Positions 48,452 through 57,799 of a DNA stretch of 64,000 nucleotides are shown piece by piece. A program made the translations under genes and the position numbers. The notes beneath the pieces are model-generated. The model made no database searches, was not told the origin of the DNA, and was given only the letters and a program-made list of their open reading frames with translations. Source of the DNA: Picochlorum sp. 'celeri' (lineage: Eukaryota; Chlorophyta; Trebouxiophyceae); contig JAACMV010000007.1 in the NCBI GenBank assembly GCA_010909725.1, positions 1,426,001-1,490,000 on the forward strand, given 5' to 3'. The stretch's first letter is position 1. Every line of letters starts with the position of its first letter.

Positions 48452-49996
48452 CTACCTTTTTGCCACATATCGTTTGAATGTGTTCCTGGAAAGCCCGTCT
48501 TTGGATATCTGTTCAACAGCTGGGTACAGTCGAGCTCCCTGTGTATCAATTGAATAGTCTGCTGCTAAAACCCATGCATCATCTCCATCTTGTGAGAAGG
48601 AGAAGCAGGCAACAAGGGTGGTGAGGATCAAGGCCGCTGCTAAAGGTCCACACCAGGATTGAGTGTGGTCGTACACGAACAGGACAGACTTCCCATGGGC
48701 AAGATGCCGTGATGCGAATTCCACAACAGCAGGACTTGCACATACCACCCGGTGCTTTCCCAATACTCGTGGCAGCCACAGATGCCTGGCTATCGATCCC
48801 GTACTTTCGGCGCTCTCATCAACTACTAATTGAACAATTTGATTGTCCTTACTAAGCATGCCGCCCCCAGATATACTCGTACATGGGCATGTTTCCATGC
48901 TCTCTTCACCAATCATGGCAGTCAGATCATGGCCACTAAGATTTACGACTGCCATCGTGTCATTGCTACAAAAAGCTTCTGTTTGACGTGTAAAATACGC
49001 GAGAGATACTATTCCCATGTTTGTTCTCGGCACCCAAAGCACGCCCGGGTCACTCTGTGCCATGACACTCTGGGTATTCTCTTGTACCAATGTCTTCACA
49101 AGATGTACCACGTCAGCGGGGTCTGTATTCAGAATCACGTCGTAGTGTTTCCAAAATATATCTGGCGTCAACCCACAGGCCCAGCTCTCCTCGTCATCCC
49201 CAGCACCTGGAATATAATCATACACAATATTGGTATACTGAGGCAGGGACAATCTTTCCCGAACCCCATATTTTGATGCTGATACAAGAACAATCATCGG
49301 TCCACCCTCGGTATTCTCTGGAAGATTCCTTCTACCCTGATCAATCCAGCAACACATCAAAGGCTTGCGCATCTCTGATGCAAGCCCTGACATCTCCACA
49401 CCAGACTGCAACAAACCCTGACACCAACCATCAACCCTCTGCTCTATTTGCCATTGCTCATGCTCAGATACCCAATCAGGAAGACAGAGGACTGATTCCG
49501 CCATACATGGCATGCCATGCTCACGTTGATACTGCAACACTGCGGTATTCAGTACATGTGCCCACACAGGGACAGTCTTGCTCAGTGCATCTGGGTATCT
49601 CTTCCCTCGCCTTGTTGCATCCACAATAATGCACCCACCAAACGCCACAGCCTTTTCAGCAACATGTAGATTCAATCTCGTCAGACTGAACGACCACTGC
49701 CCTGTATGTCCATCCGTGGATTTGAAGTAACATGTACCATCCATGTCTTGGGCAGAGGTGTACCAGGCACCACACCTGAGGTTTCCAAACACTGGAAGCC
49801 CTGTTTCTTCAGCAATCTCACTCACAAAGAGACTATCATGCATAATAGATGCCACACAATTGAACAACCCATGCTCCCTCTTCTTCACATCCCTCAACAC
49901 AGCTGAAATGGAGGGCTGGTGGTTGCACAGGAACAAGTCCATGCCTGGAACACATGACAATTTCGACTCATTCTGCAACCTATCAAATTCATCCAT
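48452..49996 (-). CDS. RIT1: tRNA A64-2'-O-ribosylphosphate transferase Rit1-like
   Basis: A 514-residue single-exon protein. Family motifs: 'GTCYFKSTDGHTGQWSFSLTRLNLHV' and 'GGCIIVDATRRGKRYPDALSKTVPVW' near residues 90-145, 'VSASKYG', 'YDYIPGAGDDEESWACGLTPDIFW' and the C-terminal dual-specificity-phosphatase-like part 'SVLFVYDHTQSWCGPLAAALI'. Rit1 modifies A64 of initiator tRNA-Met so that it is not used in elongation, in fungi and plants. The P-loop-like Cys of the C-terminal part reads D-H-T-Q-S, not HCXXGXXR, so phosphatase activity is unlikely, as in the family. A hydrophobic run near the C-terminus is part of the fold. Confidence 0.88.
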   Translation of the reverse strand: MDEFDRLQNESKLSCVPGMDLFLCNHQPSISAVLRDVKKREHGLFNCVASIMHDSLFVSEIAEETGLPVFGNLRCGAWYTSAQDMDGTCYFKSTDGHTGQWSFSLTRLNLHVAEKAVAFGGCIIVDATRRGKRYPDALSKTVPVWAHVLNTAVLQYQREHGMPCMAESVLCLPDWVSEHEQWQIEQRVDGWCQGLLQSGVEMSGLASEMRKPLMCCWIDQGRRNLPENTEGGPMIVLVSASKYGVRERLSLPQYTNIVYDYIPGAGDDEESWACGLTPDIFWKHYDVILNTDPADVVHLVKTLVQENTQSVMAQSDPGVLWVPRTNMGIVSLAYFTRQTEAFCSNDTMAVVNLSGHDLTAMIGEESMETCPCTSISGGGMLSKDNQIVQLVVDESAESTGSIARHLWLPRVLGKHRVVCASPAVVEFASRHLAHGKSVLFVYDHTQSWCGPLAAALILTTLVACFSFSQDGDDAWVLAADYSIDTQGARLYPAVEQISKDGLSRNTFKRYVAKR

Positions 49997-50362
49997 TACT
50001 ATTATTATTATTACTACTAGTAGTGTTATGGAAACAAAGTATTCATCAGGATCAGAACAATGGACATCTTCGTCTTATTGTTGTTGCATGACATGTGGGT
50101 GTGAAAATTCAGACAACCTGCAGAACGACACACATTGATCCTGGTTCTACATACTCAAAACACACGCATTTTGATATAAAATATTAGTATATCAATTACA
50201 GTATGGCGCAAACCAGCAATGTGGGTTACTCTTTTTTTTCTCTTTCAAGACAAGGAAGGACAATGCATTGTTGTTGGCTGTCCTTCCATGGCAACACGGG
50301 TTCGAAAGAGACGTGTGGTGCACCATACATATAAAATCACATTGTCCGATATTACACACATA
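49997..50362. other. Intergenic region, 366 bp
   Basis: Between the RIT1 start and the TIC20 stop, both on the reverse strand. It begins with an ATT/ACT trinucleotide run (49996-50026) next to the RIT1 ATG. A TTACA on the plus strand about 10 nt past the TIC20 stop is a TGTAA on the coding strand. Confidence 0.5.
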
Positions 50363-51288
50363 TTATGCATACTCTGAAAGAGCAACCTGGTGGTACACAG
50401 ACTCTGAGACAAATGGGATATCAGCATAGTATCCACGAAGAGTCCAGAACACAGCATACACCACAGTACCCATACAGGTTGTCCACATAAACATATCTAC
50501 GAAATGAGAAATCACAGACCACTTGATCTCGGCTGGCAAATACGCCTTGACAATGTGCATCAACATGACCACAATATCCAGCATGATTGCTTGCATACAA
50601 TTGAACCTCACAAAATGATGCAATTTCTTATTCTTGACAATAGACAAGAACATGACGAAGAAAATAATCAGAGGAGCAAACTGCGATGAAAAGTATACCT
50701 TTGCCAATGGACCAGGAACCAGATATAACACCAGCAAATTCCTGAATCGTCTGTACACCTCCCTGCCCAGGGAGATGGAATCAATCCAAGGAACCAAGTA
50801 GCAGAGCGCAGCAAACACTCGCCAAAACAAGGTTGGAGGCCCTTGGTTTGCTGCGGCATCCGATGACGCATCCATAGAGTCAGGATCGCCAGCACGCACG
50901 CGGAATGTCTCTACCTGCTGCCCTTGCACATCACCTCGTCTGCTTCTGCTGCTGTTGCTCTTGATCATCGGCTGAGCCACGGTACGAGGATGGATTCCCC
51001 CTATCTGCTGTCTATGTACTACCGCCATTCTACCTTTATTACTACTATGAGCTGCATTGTCTGCATCGGCAATCACTAAAATAGTCAGAAGAGTGTACTC
51101 TTTGCCATGACATTGCGAGACTCAGAACCAGAGATGGATACACCTCTCGATCCAACAGTATAACTATCCACTGCAGTGTTTCTTTCTTCCATCAGTGTCA
51201 GTTTTATCCAAAAGCGTAACGTACCAGAGACGCATGGTCGCACCGCCATGGCGACTGCTCCACTTCTAAGTCCACAGAGAGTACTCAT
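50363..51288 (-). CDS. TIC20: Plastid protein import component TIC20-like
   Basis: Exons 51288..51225 and 51075..50363 on the reverse strand give 258 residues; the 149-nt intron (GTACGT...TTTTAG) splits a Val codon (G|TG). The transit peptide (MSTLCGLRSGAVAMAVRP) lies mostly in exon 1. The mature part has four membrane helices and the family motifs 'ALCYLVPWIDSISLG', 'IIFFVMFLSIVKN', 'HHFVRFNCMQAIMLDIVVML' and 'TCMGTVVYAVFWTLRGYYADIPFVSESVYHQV'. Tic20 forms part of the inner-envelope protein-conducting channel. The 'YADIPFVS..' ending resembles the Tic20 I/IV and cyanobacterial Ycf60-like members. Confidence 0.88.
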
Positions 51289-51636
51289 TGTACTACTATA
51301 TCATCAAACGTAAATCAGTGAATACGCAGGTGCCGTATATCCGATGTTTCATGGCAATGTGGGCGGAATCGCCGGGATATCTCGATATTCTTAAATGTTT
51401 ATCTACGGAATCCCGAATACTCTGTCTCATTTCCTTTCAAATTCAAACCCCGGATGGATTTCGTCGTCTTTGGAGATTTTCTTCAATGTTAATTTTATTG
51501 TCGATATAGCTAATATATAAATTATTTCAAGTGATCGTGCGAGTGCTGAATTGTCCTGGAAGTGTTTTGAGACTGGCAGACAGAGAGCGGTGGTGGTGGT
51601 TGCCAAGGCAACACAGCAGTCGTTGAGTGTGATACG
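51289..51636. other. Divergent intergenic region, 348 bp
   Basis: Between the TIC20 and MT-A70 methyltransferase starts. No coding frame, RNA gene or repeat recognised; two promoters expected. Confidence 0.5.
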
Positions 51637-52632
51637 ATGGATGATCAGAAGAAACGTATAGAGTCTGTTCTTGAGAAGCCATTAGATGATGCGGTGGAGG
51701 CATGGGAGAGGTTGGATGATGCGGCTTTGACGGACGAGGTGGTGGCATATTATGACGCACTGGCAGACGTGACGCAGCGAGTGGAAGGTGTGATGGGGCA
51801 TCTCTACCGGCGAGGGGATACCGAGACGCCTTCTAATGGTCTTGGTGACTCTCAAGGGCCATCGGCGCAGGGAGGGAGTGGTGCTGTAGATGAGATGGGC
51901 AATGGGGACCAGCAGAAGCAGAAGAAGGAGGGGCAGGTTGATGATGCGCTGGGGGTGGAAGGCGTTGATTTCTACGAAGGGAGTTTGGACGATGTGGATC
52001 CAAGCGAGTGGCAGGTGCCTCCTCATTGTATACCAATCCACACGGATGTGGTGAGGTATGATTGGACAGCGCTGAGTCGGGCGTGTCAGTTTGATGTCAT
52101 CATGATGGATCCACCGTGGCAGTTGGCCACGGCGAATCCGACGCGAGGTGTTGCTCTTGGGTATTCTCAGCTCACTGATAAAGATATACAGAATCTTCCG
52201 ATACCAAAGCTTCAGAAGAATGGGTTCCTTTTTATATGGGTGATCAATGCCAAGTACCAATTTACGCTGGATTTGTTTGAGCAGTGGGGGTACACCTTGG
52301 TGGATGAAATTGTATGGGTGAAGATGACTGTGAATAGGAGATTGGCAAAGTCGCATGGGTTTTATCTTCAGCATGCAAAGGAAGTGTGTTTGGTGGGAAA
52401 GAGAGGGGATGATATTCCTGGGATGAAAAAGGGTGTGAAATCTGATATCATCTATGCTGAGAGGAGAGGGCAGAGTCAAAAGCCAGAAGAGATATATGAG
52501 TTGATAGAGGACTTGGTTCCGAATGGAAAATATTTGGAAATATTCGGGAGGAAGAATAATCTAAAGAATTTCTGGGTGACTGTGGGAAATGAAGTGACAG
52601 GTCAAGGCTTGCCGCCTCAGTCACCTGGGTAG
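51637..52632 (+). CDS. MT-A70 adenine-N6 methyltransferase, MTA1-like (possibly DNA 6mA)
   Basis: A 331-residue single-exon protein. Residues 1-~110 are acidic/helical. The MT-A70 domain starts with 'DWTALSRACQFDVIMMDPPWQLA'; the catalytic DPPW is intact. It continues with 'LPIPKLQKNGFLFIWVI', 'LFEQWGYTLVDEIVWVKMTV', 'FYLQHAKEVCLVGKRG' and 'YLEIFGRKNNLKNFWVTVGNEV'. It is much shorter than METTL3 (580 residues) and lacks the CCCH fingers. The segment after DPPW ('ATANPTRGVALGYSQLTDKDI') differs from METTL3 and METTL14. The ciliate/algal MTA1 clade, which methylates adenine in DNA at ApT, has this kind of compact architecture. That clade assignment is inference; an RNA m6A enzyme remains possible. 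Confidence 0.85.
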   Translation: MDDQKKRIESVLEKPLDDAVEAWERLDDAALTDEVVAYYDALADVTQRVEGVMGHLYRRGDTETPSNGLGDSQGPSAQGGSGAVDEMGNGDQQKQKKEGQVDDALGVEGVDFYEGSLDDVDPSEWQVPPHCIPIHTDVVRYDWTALSRACQFDVIMMDPPWQLATANPTRGVALGYSQLTDKDIQNLPIPKLQKNGFLFIWVINAKYQFTLDLFEQWGYTLVDEIVWVKMTVNRRLAKSHGFYLQHAKEVCLVGKRGDDIPGMKKGVKSDIIYAERRGQSQKPEEIYELIEDLVPNGKYLEIFGRKNNLKNFWVTVGNEVTGQGLPPQSPG

Positions 52633-52689
52633 AGGGCAGAGTATAATGATGATGAGGAGCAGCGTGTCATATTACATGGATATAGATAC

Positions 52690-53367
52690 TTAGTTATCAT
52701 TATTCGACTGTATTTCATCTGCATGCACAGCGCACATGCTCGTTCTATAGCGAGAGGAAGACACACCCCCTTCCTCACTGCTGCTTGTATTTCTGGTTGA
52801 ATAGGCAACGTAAATGATGTTCTGGTTCTTCTCGTCGTAGACTCTGCGGATTCTTGTCTTTTTATTCTGTAAAATATTAAATGTTTTACCCTCTGAGAAT
52901 ATTTCCTTGCCCTCTGAGGACTTGATGGCTTCTGGGTTTTTGATACTAATTCGCTCTTGAGTTGGAACACAACTGATGGAGGATTGGGAGGGGTCTCCGA
53001 ATGGGTCGTTTGAAAGCTTTTCCTGCAATGATCTGTTGTAATCTGTGTAGTATATGACTACTCCGTCCACTTCTGGGTCCTTCAATGACACGACAGTCAC
53101 GGTGTCTTTGAACAAGAATCCGCTTGAGCGAAATTCAGCAATTTTTTCATTTGCTTCTGCAGAACTGCAGCAAAGGAGAGACACGGAGAGCAAGCCTGCT
53201 GCCAGATACTTCTTTCCAGTGACATCTAATGATGCTGAGACAACAGAAGAATGCCTTTGCGATGGCTGTCTGCTCACTTGTGCACACCGCAGTGCTCTGA
53301 GGGAGAGCTTTCTCTCACCAGCAAGTCGTCCACCAAACGGCTTTGATGTTGCTTGAATAACGCACAT
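52690..53367 (-). CDS. CreA family protein, plastid-targeted
   Basis: A 225-residue single-exon protein. The N-terminal ~75 residues are a bipartite targeting sequence: a basic Ser/Ala-rich part, then a hydrophobic core 'YLAAGLLSVSLLCCSSAEA' before 'NEKIAEF', suggesting thylakoid lumen delivery. The mature domain carries the CreA pattern 'LFKDTVTVVSLKDPEVDGVVIYYTDYNR', 'NDPFGDPSQSSISC' and 'RRVYDEKNQNIIYVAYS'. CreA proteins occur in proteobacteria, cyanobacteria and plastids; function is unknown. The C-terminal ~25 residues are a Ser-rich, low-complexity extension. Confidence 0.83.
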   Translation of the reverse strand: MCVIQATSKPFGGRLAGERKLSLRALRCAQVSRQPSQRHSSVVSASLDVTGKKYLAAGLLSVSLLCCSSAEANEKIAEFRSSGFLFKDTVTVVSLKDPEVDGVVIYYTDYNRSLQEKLSNDPFGDPSQSSISCVPTQERISIKNPEAIKSSEGKEIFSEGKTFNILQNKKTRIRRVYDEKNQNIIYVAYSTRNTSSSEEGGVSSSRYRTSMCAVHADEIQSNNDN

Positions 53368-53547
53368 TGTGAATTTTATTCTTGAAGATGTGTGTGAATT
53401 TTATTTCAGGGGACAATCGTACACAAGTAGTAAGATGCATTTTTAAAGTAGGAATTTCCTTGTTTGAAACATCAACATGCGTTTCAGTTCACCTATTTTC
53501 TAGTAAATAAAGGTATTTTTATAGCATGATGATGAGCATGATATACG

Positions 53548-55394
53548 ATGGAGCCATCATCAGCATCATCTGAGGCTCATCGGCTGAATATCAACGTTGG
53601 GTGCCTTGGCCATGTCGACAGTGGTAAAACGAGTCTAGGTGCGTTAATTCTGCCCTCCTTCATCCCCAAGCGGAATATCATGGATCTATATACACAATGT
53701 AGTTGCTGCATTGTCGACTCAATTGTCGACTGCTGCTCTGGACAAGCACCCACAGAGCAAGGCCAGGGGTATAACGTTGGACCTTGGGTTTTCTTCGTTT
53801 ATGGCACCCTTGGGGAGTGGTGAGGAGGTTCAGTTTACTCTTGTGGATTGCCCTGGGCATGCATCGCTGGTGAAGACCGTCGTTGGTGGTTCGCAAATCA
53901 TTGACATGATGCTTTTGGTGGTTGATATTACAAAAGGTATTCAGCCACAGACAGCGGAATGCATCGTCATTGGAGAGATAACCACGGATTTTATGATTGT
54001 TGTGTTGAATAAAATTGGTAAGTTAATAGATAGCGTTGAGAAAATAGCTTGAATAGTGGCCTGTTTTCCCCTTTTTCTGATGCCATCTGTTGTTTTGCCC
54101 TTTTTCAGATTTGGTTCCTGCTGAGAAGCGAGAGAAATATGCAAAGAAGGCGAGTAAAATGATTCGTAAAACATTTGCTGGGACTAAATTCAAGGATGTA
54201 CCAGTTATTCCTGTGTCGACGAAGGAGCGCGTGGATGGAACTGTTGTACATGATACGATGATGGCAGATGGAGCACAGGCTCAGTGTCTTGGGGTTCAGG
54301 ATCTTGTGAATGCCATGGTTCAGATGGTTCCACACATGAATGTACAACGGAAAGAAGATGGAGATTTTATGATGTATATAGACCACTGTTTCTCGATCAA
54401 AGGACAGGGGACTATTGTTACTGGAACACTGTCTGAGGGATGTGTGTCTGTTGGACAGGCAATTGAGTTTCCTTTGATGGGTCTTGTTCGCAAGGTCAAG
54501 TCTATACAGGCTTTTAAGAAACCTGTCACAAGAGCAATTGCAGGTGATCGGGTCGGCATCTGCGTTCCGAATTTATCAGCCACGCATATTGAAAGGGGGC
54601 TAGCCTGCAAGCCTGGTTCCATGTGTGCCTATACACATGCCATTGTTCGTGTGGACAAGGTTCGCTTCTTTCCAAGCAAAATTTATAGCAGAAAGAAGCT
54701 TCATATCCTGATCGGTCACTCATCTGTCATGGCCACCCTGGAATTTTTTGGGATGCCTAGATTTAGCACAAGGACGTGGGTACAGGCAGCCAATGGGGAT
54801 TTTGCATGGGACAATGACTACATCTACCAGGATGAATTATATGGGACAGAAGGTCGGCCCATAGGTAGTGAAGATTGGTATAAAAATTCGGAATGGCGAC
54901 TAAAGGATACACAGCGCACGTTCATGGGACCTCAATGGGCATTGATCAAGTTTGAAGAGGCAGTTCTTGCTAGACCAGGTGCCCTCATCTTGGGAGCAAA
55001 GCTTGATACTGATCTGGACGCGTGTACGTGTAGAATTGCGTTGAGTGGCAAGATACTAGACAATATAGAACAAACACCAAGACTTCGAGTCTTCAAGATC
55101 AAGAGTAAGGAAGGAACCATTCGTACGGTGGAGCCTGACAGAATGACAGCAGTTTGCAGTGGCTTGTTTGCATCCAACAATGCGGTAACGACCTTCCTTG
55201 GCATGTCTGTTCGGGGACCAAATGGAATTCTTGGAGTGATTGAATCTCCATATGGCACCAAAGGGGATTGTAGGGTCAAATTTGAGCAGCCAATCAGCAT
55301 GGCAGGTCAAGAACCAGCATGTGTTGTCTTGAAATTCAAACAATTCCTCCATGGCAGTGACAATACGTCTAAAAAGAGAGAAATAGAACAATAA
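53548..55394 (+). CDS. EEFSEC: Selenocysteine-specific elongation factor eEFSec
   Basis: Exons 53548..53638, 53703..54017 and 54109..55394 give 563 residues. Introns are 64 nt (GTGCGT...ATGTAG) and 91 nt (GTAAGT...TTTCAG). Splicing restores 'GHVDSGKTSL|VAALSTQLSTAALDK' and 'VVLNKI|DLVPAEKR'. GTPase motifs: G1 GHVDSGKT, 'RGITLDLGFSSF', 'DCPGH', 'NKID'. The ordering 'STAALDK.PQS..RGITLDLGFS' is specific to eEFSec rather than EF1A or EF-Tu. Domains II-III and the extra C-terminal domain IV ('MTAVCSGLFASNNAVTTFLG', 'VVLKFKQFLHG') are present. It delivers Sec-tRNA to UGA codons with SECIS elements, so the host should make selenoproteins. Confidence 0.95.
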
Positions 55395-55428
55395 AATAGT
55401 AAAATGAATATAAATATATACATGTAGA

Positions 55429-57351
55429 TCACAGAGCGGAGATCATTGCTCCCTTGAGTATCAGAATGGTCCCAGCAATTGTGTTTGCAACCACAAGAGT
55501 TTGTGCAAGGGGCACTAAAAATGAAGAGTGAGATTTGAACAGCTCCATCTGCAGAGTCAAAGATCCTATTACAGCTGATAGCAGAGACACTGCTGCCTTT
55601 GTTTGGCTCATGGATGCTTTTCTCAAGTGCTCCAATCGATCCTCAAAGAAGGACAGTTTGCTCCGAAACTCTGTGGCACTATCAATACCAGATACTTTCT
55701 TCATTTGCGCAAGTTCTTCAGCAACGATATCTAAATTTTTATGCAACGATTCCAATGATTTACCAACCATCTTTTGCTGTGCTTTGGTTGATCGAAGCTC
55801 CTGCACTAAAATGTCATACACAGTGCCACCTTGTTTGGGCTTTGGGACAGGAATATACTCCTGTTGGTCTACTACTGCAGGTGCTACCGGAGAAGCATCT
55901 CCTTTACTACGTATACCATGTATTTCTATCGAAGAAAATCCTATACCATTGCTGCTGGTATGGTTATCATAGCTGCCCATCCTATACGTGACCATGCACA
56001 TCTCGCTTGAATCGCCATACTCAGTATCATTCCTACTCAATATAACTGGTCCAGTAGCAGTATGTTCTACCCCTGTGAGATCCTGTCCACCATGGCGAGA
56101 TGTATCATCCATAGAGTCAGTCTTATTATTGCCAGTGTCCAATATTTTCTCTGCACCAGAAACTGTGTCCACTGGGTCAGGTCCAACACCAGCTTCTGCT
56201 GTCCCATTCAAATCATCAGGAGGAGCTGTAGTTTCGGAATCAAACATAAACTCATCTTGCGCCAATTGAGCCTCAAGCTCTTCTGCTGCACTGGTACCAT
56301 ACACACCCAGCTCATTAATAGCACACACTGATTCCGAGCCATGGTGCGTCAGGAAACGAACCAATAGATATCTCACCCACCGGGGATGCTGCACTTGAAA
56401 TTCCTGAGTTCCTTTTGCTTTGGCAGCTGTAAACGTCCCGATGAAATTCCACCCATTACTATCCACACTATTCGACGCTTCCATCGCGAGCATCCTCGGA
56501 TGAGACTGCATTCCATACACTGTAAACTCCTTCACCCGCGAGCTGTACAGTTCATGCTGCGAGATTTCAACAGACGACACTCGAGCCACCTGCGAGAGCT
56601 CAATAACAACCCATTTGTTGTCTTTGCAATCATTTCTCATGAACGTATCGCTATCGTCATCCAAAAGAGCACCCACCCTTTTAGCACCTGGGTTTGATGC
56701 CAGCACCTTTGCTCCCTCTTTTGACAAGGCAAAGTTGGCCTTTTGTGACTCTGGCAGAACTTCCAACACCGTCTTCGTGATCTGCTGCACATCGGGCTTC
56801 CGAACTTCATCCAATCCTTCGCCTCTCGTATCGGCAGGAACATCCTTTCTCTCCTCCTCAACCACAGTCCCTGGCCCAATCCCCTCCTTACTCAACGTGC
56901 AATGGCTCTGGCACGGAGAAAACCAACAAAATGACTCTTTTCGACCAACATCAGCCACACGATCAAGTCCTGGTGAAGTACACGCCCATGTCTCTGAAAA
57001 CGCTGCATCAAGCACGGCTGATGACGAATAATTCCTTACTCTCTCTCCAGCATCCACACCATCTTCTGACACACTTTCATTCCCACCATGACCCACCCCA
57101 CGAGTCGCGCCTGAGTTCCCTTCACTGCCATCACGCATCACTGTATTGGTTTTATGGATGCCATCTTTGGCTTGTTTCAAGACGGAGGAAGCATGAGAAG
57201 CAGTCGAGTGGTCAACTGAGGAAGACTGCCGTGGAAGATGCGACCCATTGTCAGCCATAGCACATGTGCATGATACATATAGAACTACTACTACAAAGAA
57301 ACATGTTTTGAGGAGTCCATTGCGAGAAAAACTGCCAAGGTCAACTCCCAT
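55429..57351 (-). CDS. Mid-SUN (SUCO/Slp1-type) membrane protein
   Basis: A 640-residue single-exon protein. It begins with a signal peptide or anchor (LKTCFFVVVVLYVSCTCAMA). A SUN domain sits in the middle, ~245-385: 'NFALSKEGAKVLASNPGAK', 'DSDTFMRNDCKDNKWVVIELSQVARVSSVEISQHELYSSRVKEF', 'RWVRYLLVRFLTHHGSESVCAINELGVYG'. Then come a Thr/Asp-rich linker, a coiled-coil (~545-600) and one or two C-terminal transmembrane segments. A mid-placed SUN domain with C-terminal TM is typical of ER-resident SUCO/Slp1 and plant SUN3-5, which have roles in ER protein homeostasis or nuclear membrane organisation. It converges with eEFSec, 34 nt apart. Confidence 0.88.
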   Translation of the reverse strand: MGVDLGSFSRNGLLKTCFFVVVVLYVSCTCAMADNGSHLPRQSSSVDHSTASHASSVLKQAKDGIHKTNTVMRDGSEGNSGATRGVGHGGNESVSEDGVDAGERVRNYSSSAVLDAAFSETWACTSPGLDRVADVGRKESFCWFSPCQSHCTLSKEGIGPGTVVEEERKDVPADTRGEGLDEVRKPDVQQITKTVLEVLPESQKANFALSKEGAKVLASNPGAKRVGALLDDDSDTFMRNDCKDNKWVVIELSQVARVSSVEISQHELYSSRVKEFTVYGMQSHPRMLAMEASNSVDSNGWNFIGTFTAAKAKGTQEFQVQHPRWVRYLLVRFLTHHGSESVCAINELGVYGTSAAEELEAQLAQDEFMFDSETTAPPDDLNGTAEAGVGPDPVDTVSGAEKILDTGNNKTDSMDDTSRHGGQDLTGVEHTATGPVILSRNDTEYGDSSEMCMVTYRMGSYDNHTSSNGIGFSSIEIHGIRSKGDASPVAPAVVDQQEYIPVPKPKQGGTVYDILVQELRSTKAQQKMVGKSLESLHKNLDIVAEELAQMKKVSGIDSATEFRSKLSFFEDRLEHLRKASMSQTKAAVSLLSAVIGSLTLQMELFKSHSSFLVPLAQTLVVANTIAGTILILKGAMISAL

Positions 57352-57799
57352 GGCCGATCTGTTCTGCTACCTTTGAATTCCCTTCCTCCGTCAACACGTT
57401 CCCATGCTATGCTGAACAAATACAAGACCCATTATTCTGTCTAATGTATGTAATAATAATACAAATGCTTCTGTGCTCACTCTGGTCTTCTCTGCGCCCA
57501 CGAAAGTTTCTTAAAAGGATATATAAATACTTTTTAAAAATGTGTTGGCAATCGATCAACCGGTTCTTTGCTCTCAATGGCCGCATTATAAAGATCTTAC
57601 TGCTTTTCATATGAAATTAGGATTATAGTTTTGATAGGAGATTTGTATGTTTATTTGAAGAAGGACATGGCAGAGAAGAAGAAGAAAACAATGTTTTTGT
57701 CACAAGGAGTGAGTATTCTTCATAACAGCAGCAGAAGATGCTTGATTCGGTGCAGAACAAGGCATTGTACACGTCTCCTTTAACTACAATAGTACGGTG
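57352..57799. other. Divergent intergenic region, 448 bp
   Basis: Between the SUN-domain and PIG-A starts. It holds short frames with no homology; two promoters expected. No RNA gene or repeat recognised. Confidence 0.5.

Noticed and set aside
50281..50330. Possible tRNA T-loop (GGTTCGAA) near TIC20
   Set aside because: No matching acceptor stem or anticodon arm could be formed around it.
51637..52632. Calling the MT-A70 gene METTL3
   Set aside because: Too short, no CCCH fingers, and a different loop after DPPW; kept as MTA1-like with uncertainty.
53639..53702. Apparent premature stop/frameshift in the elongation factor gene
   Set aside because: A 64-nt intron with GTGCGT and ATGTAG explains it and rebuilds the conserved 'KTSLVAALSTQL' segment; the gene is not broken.
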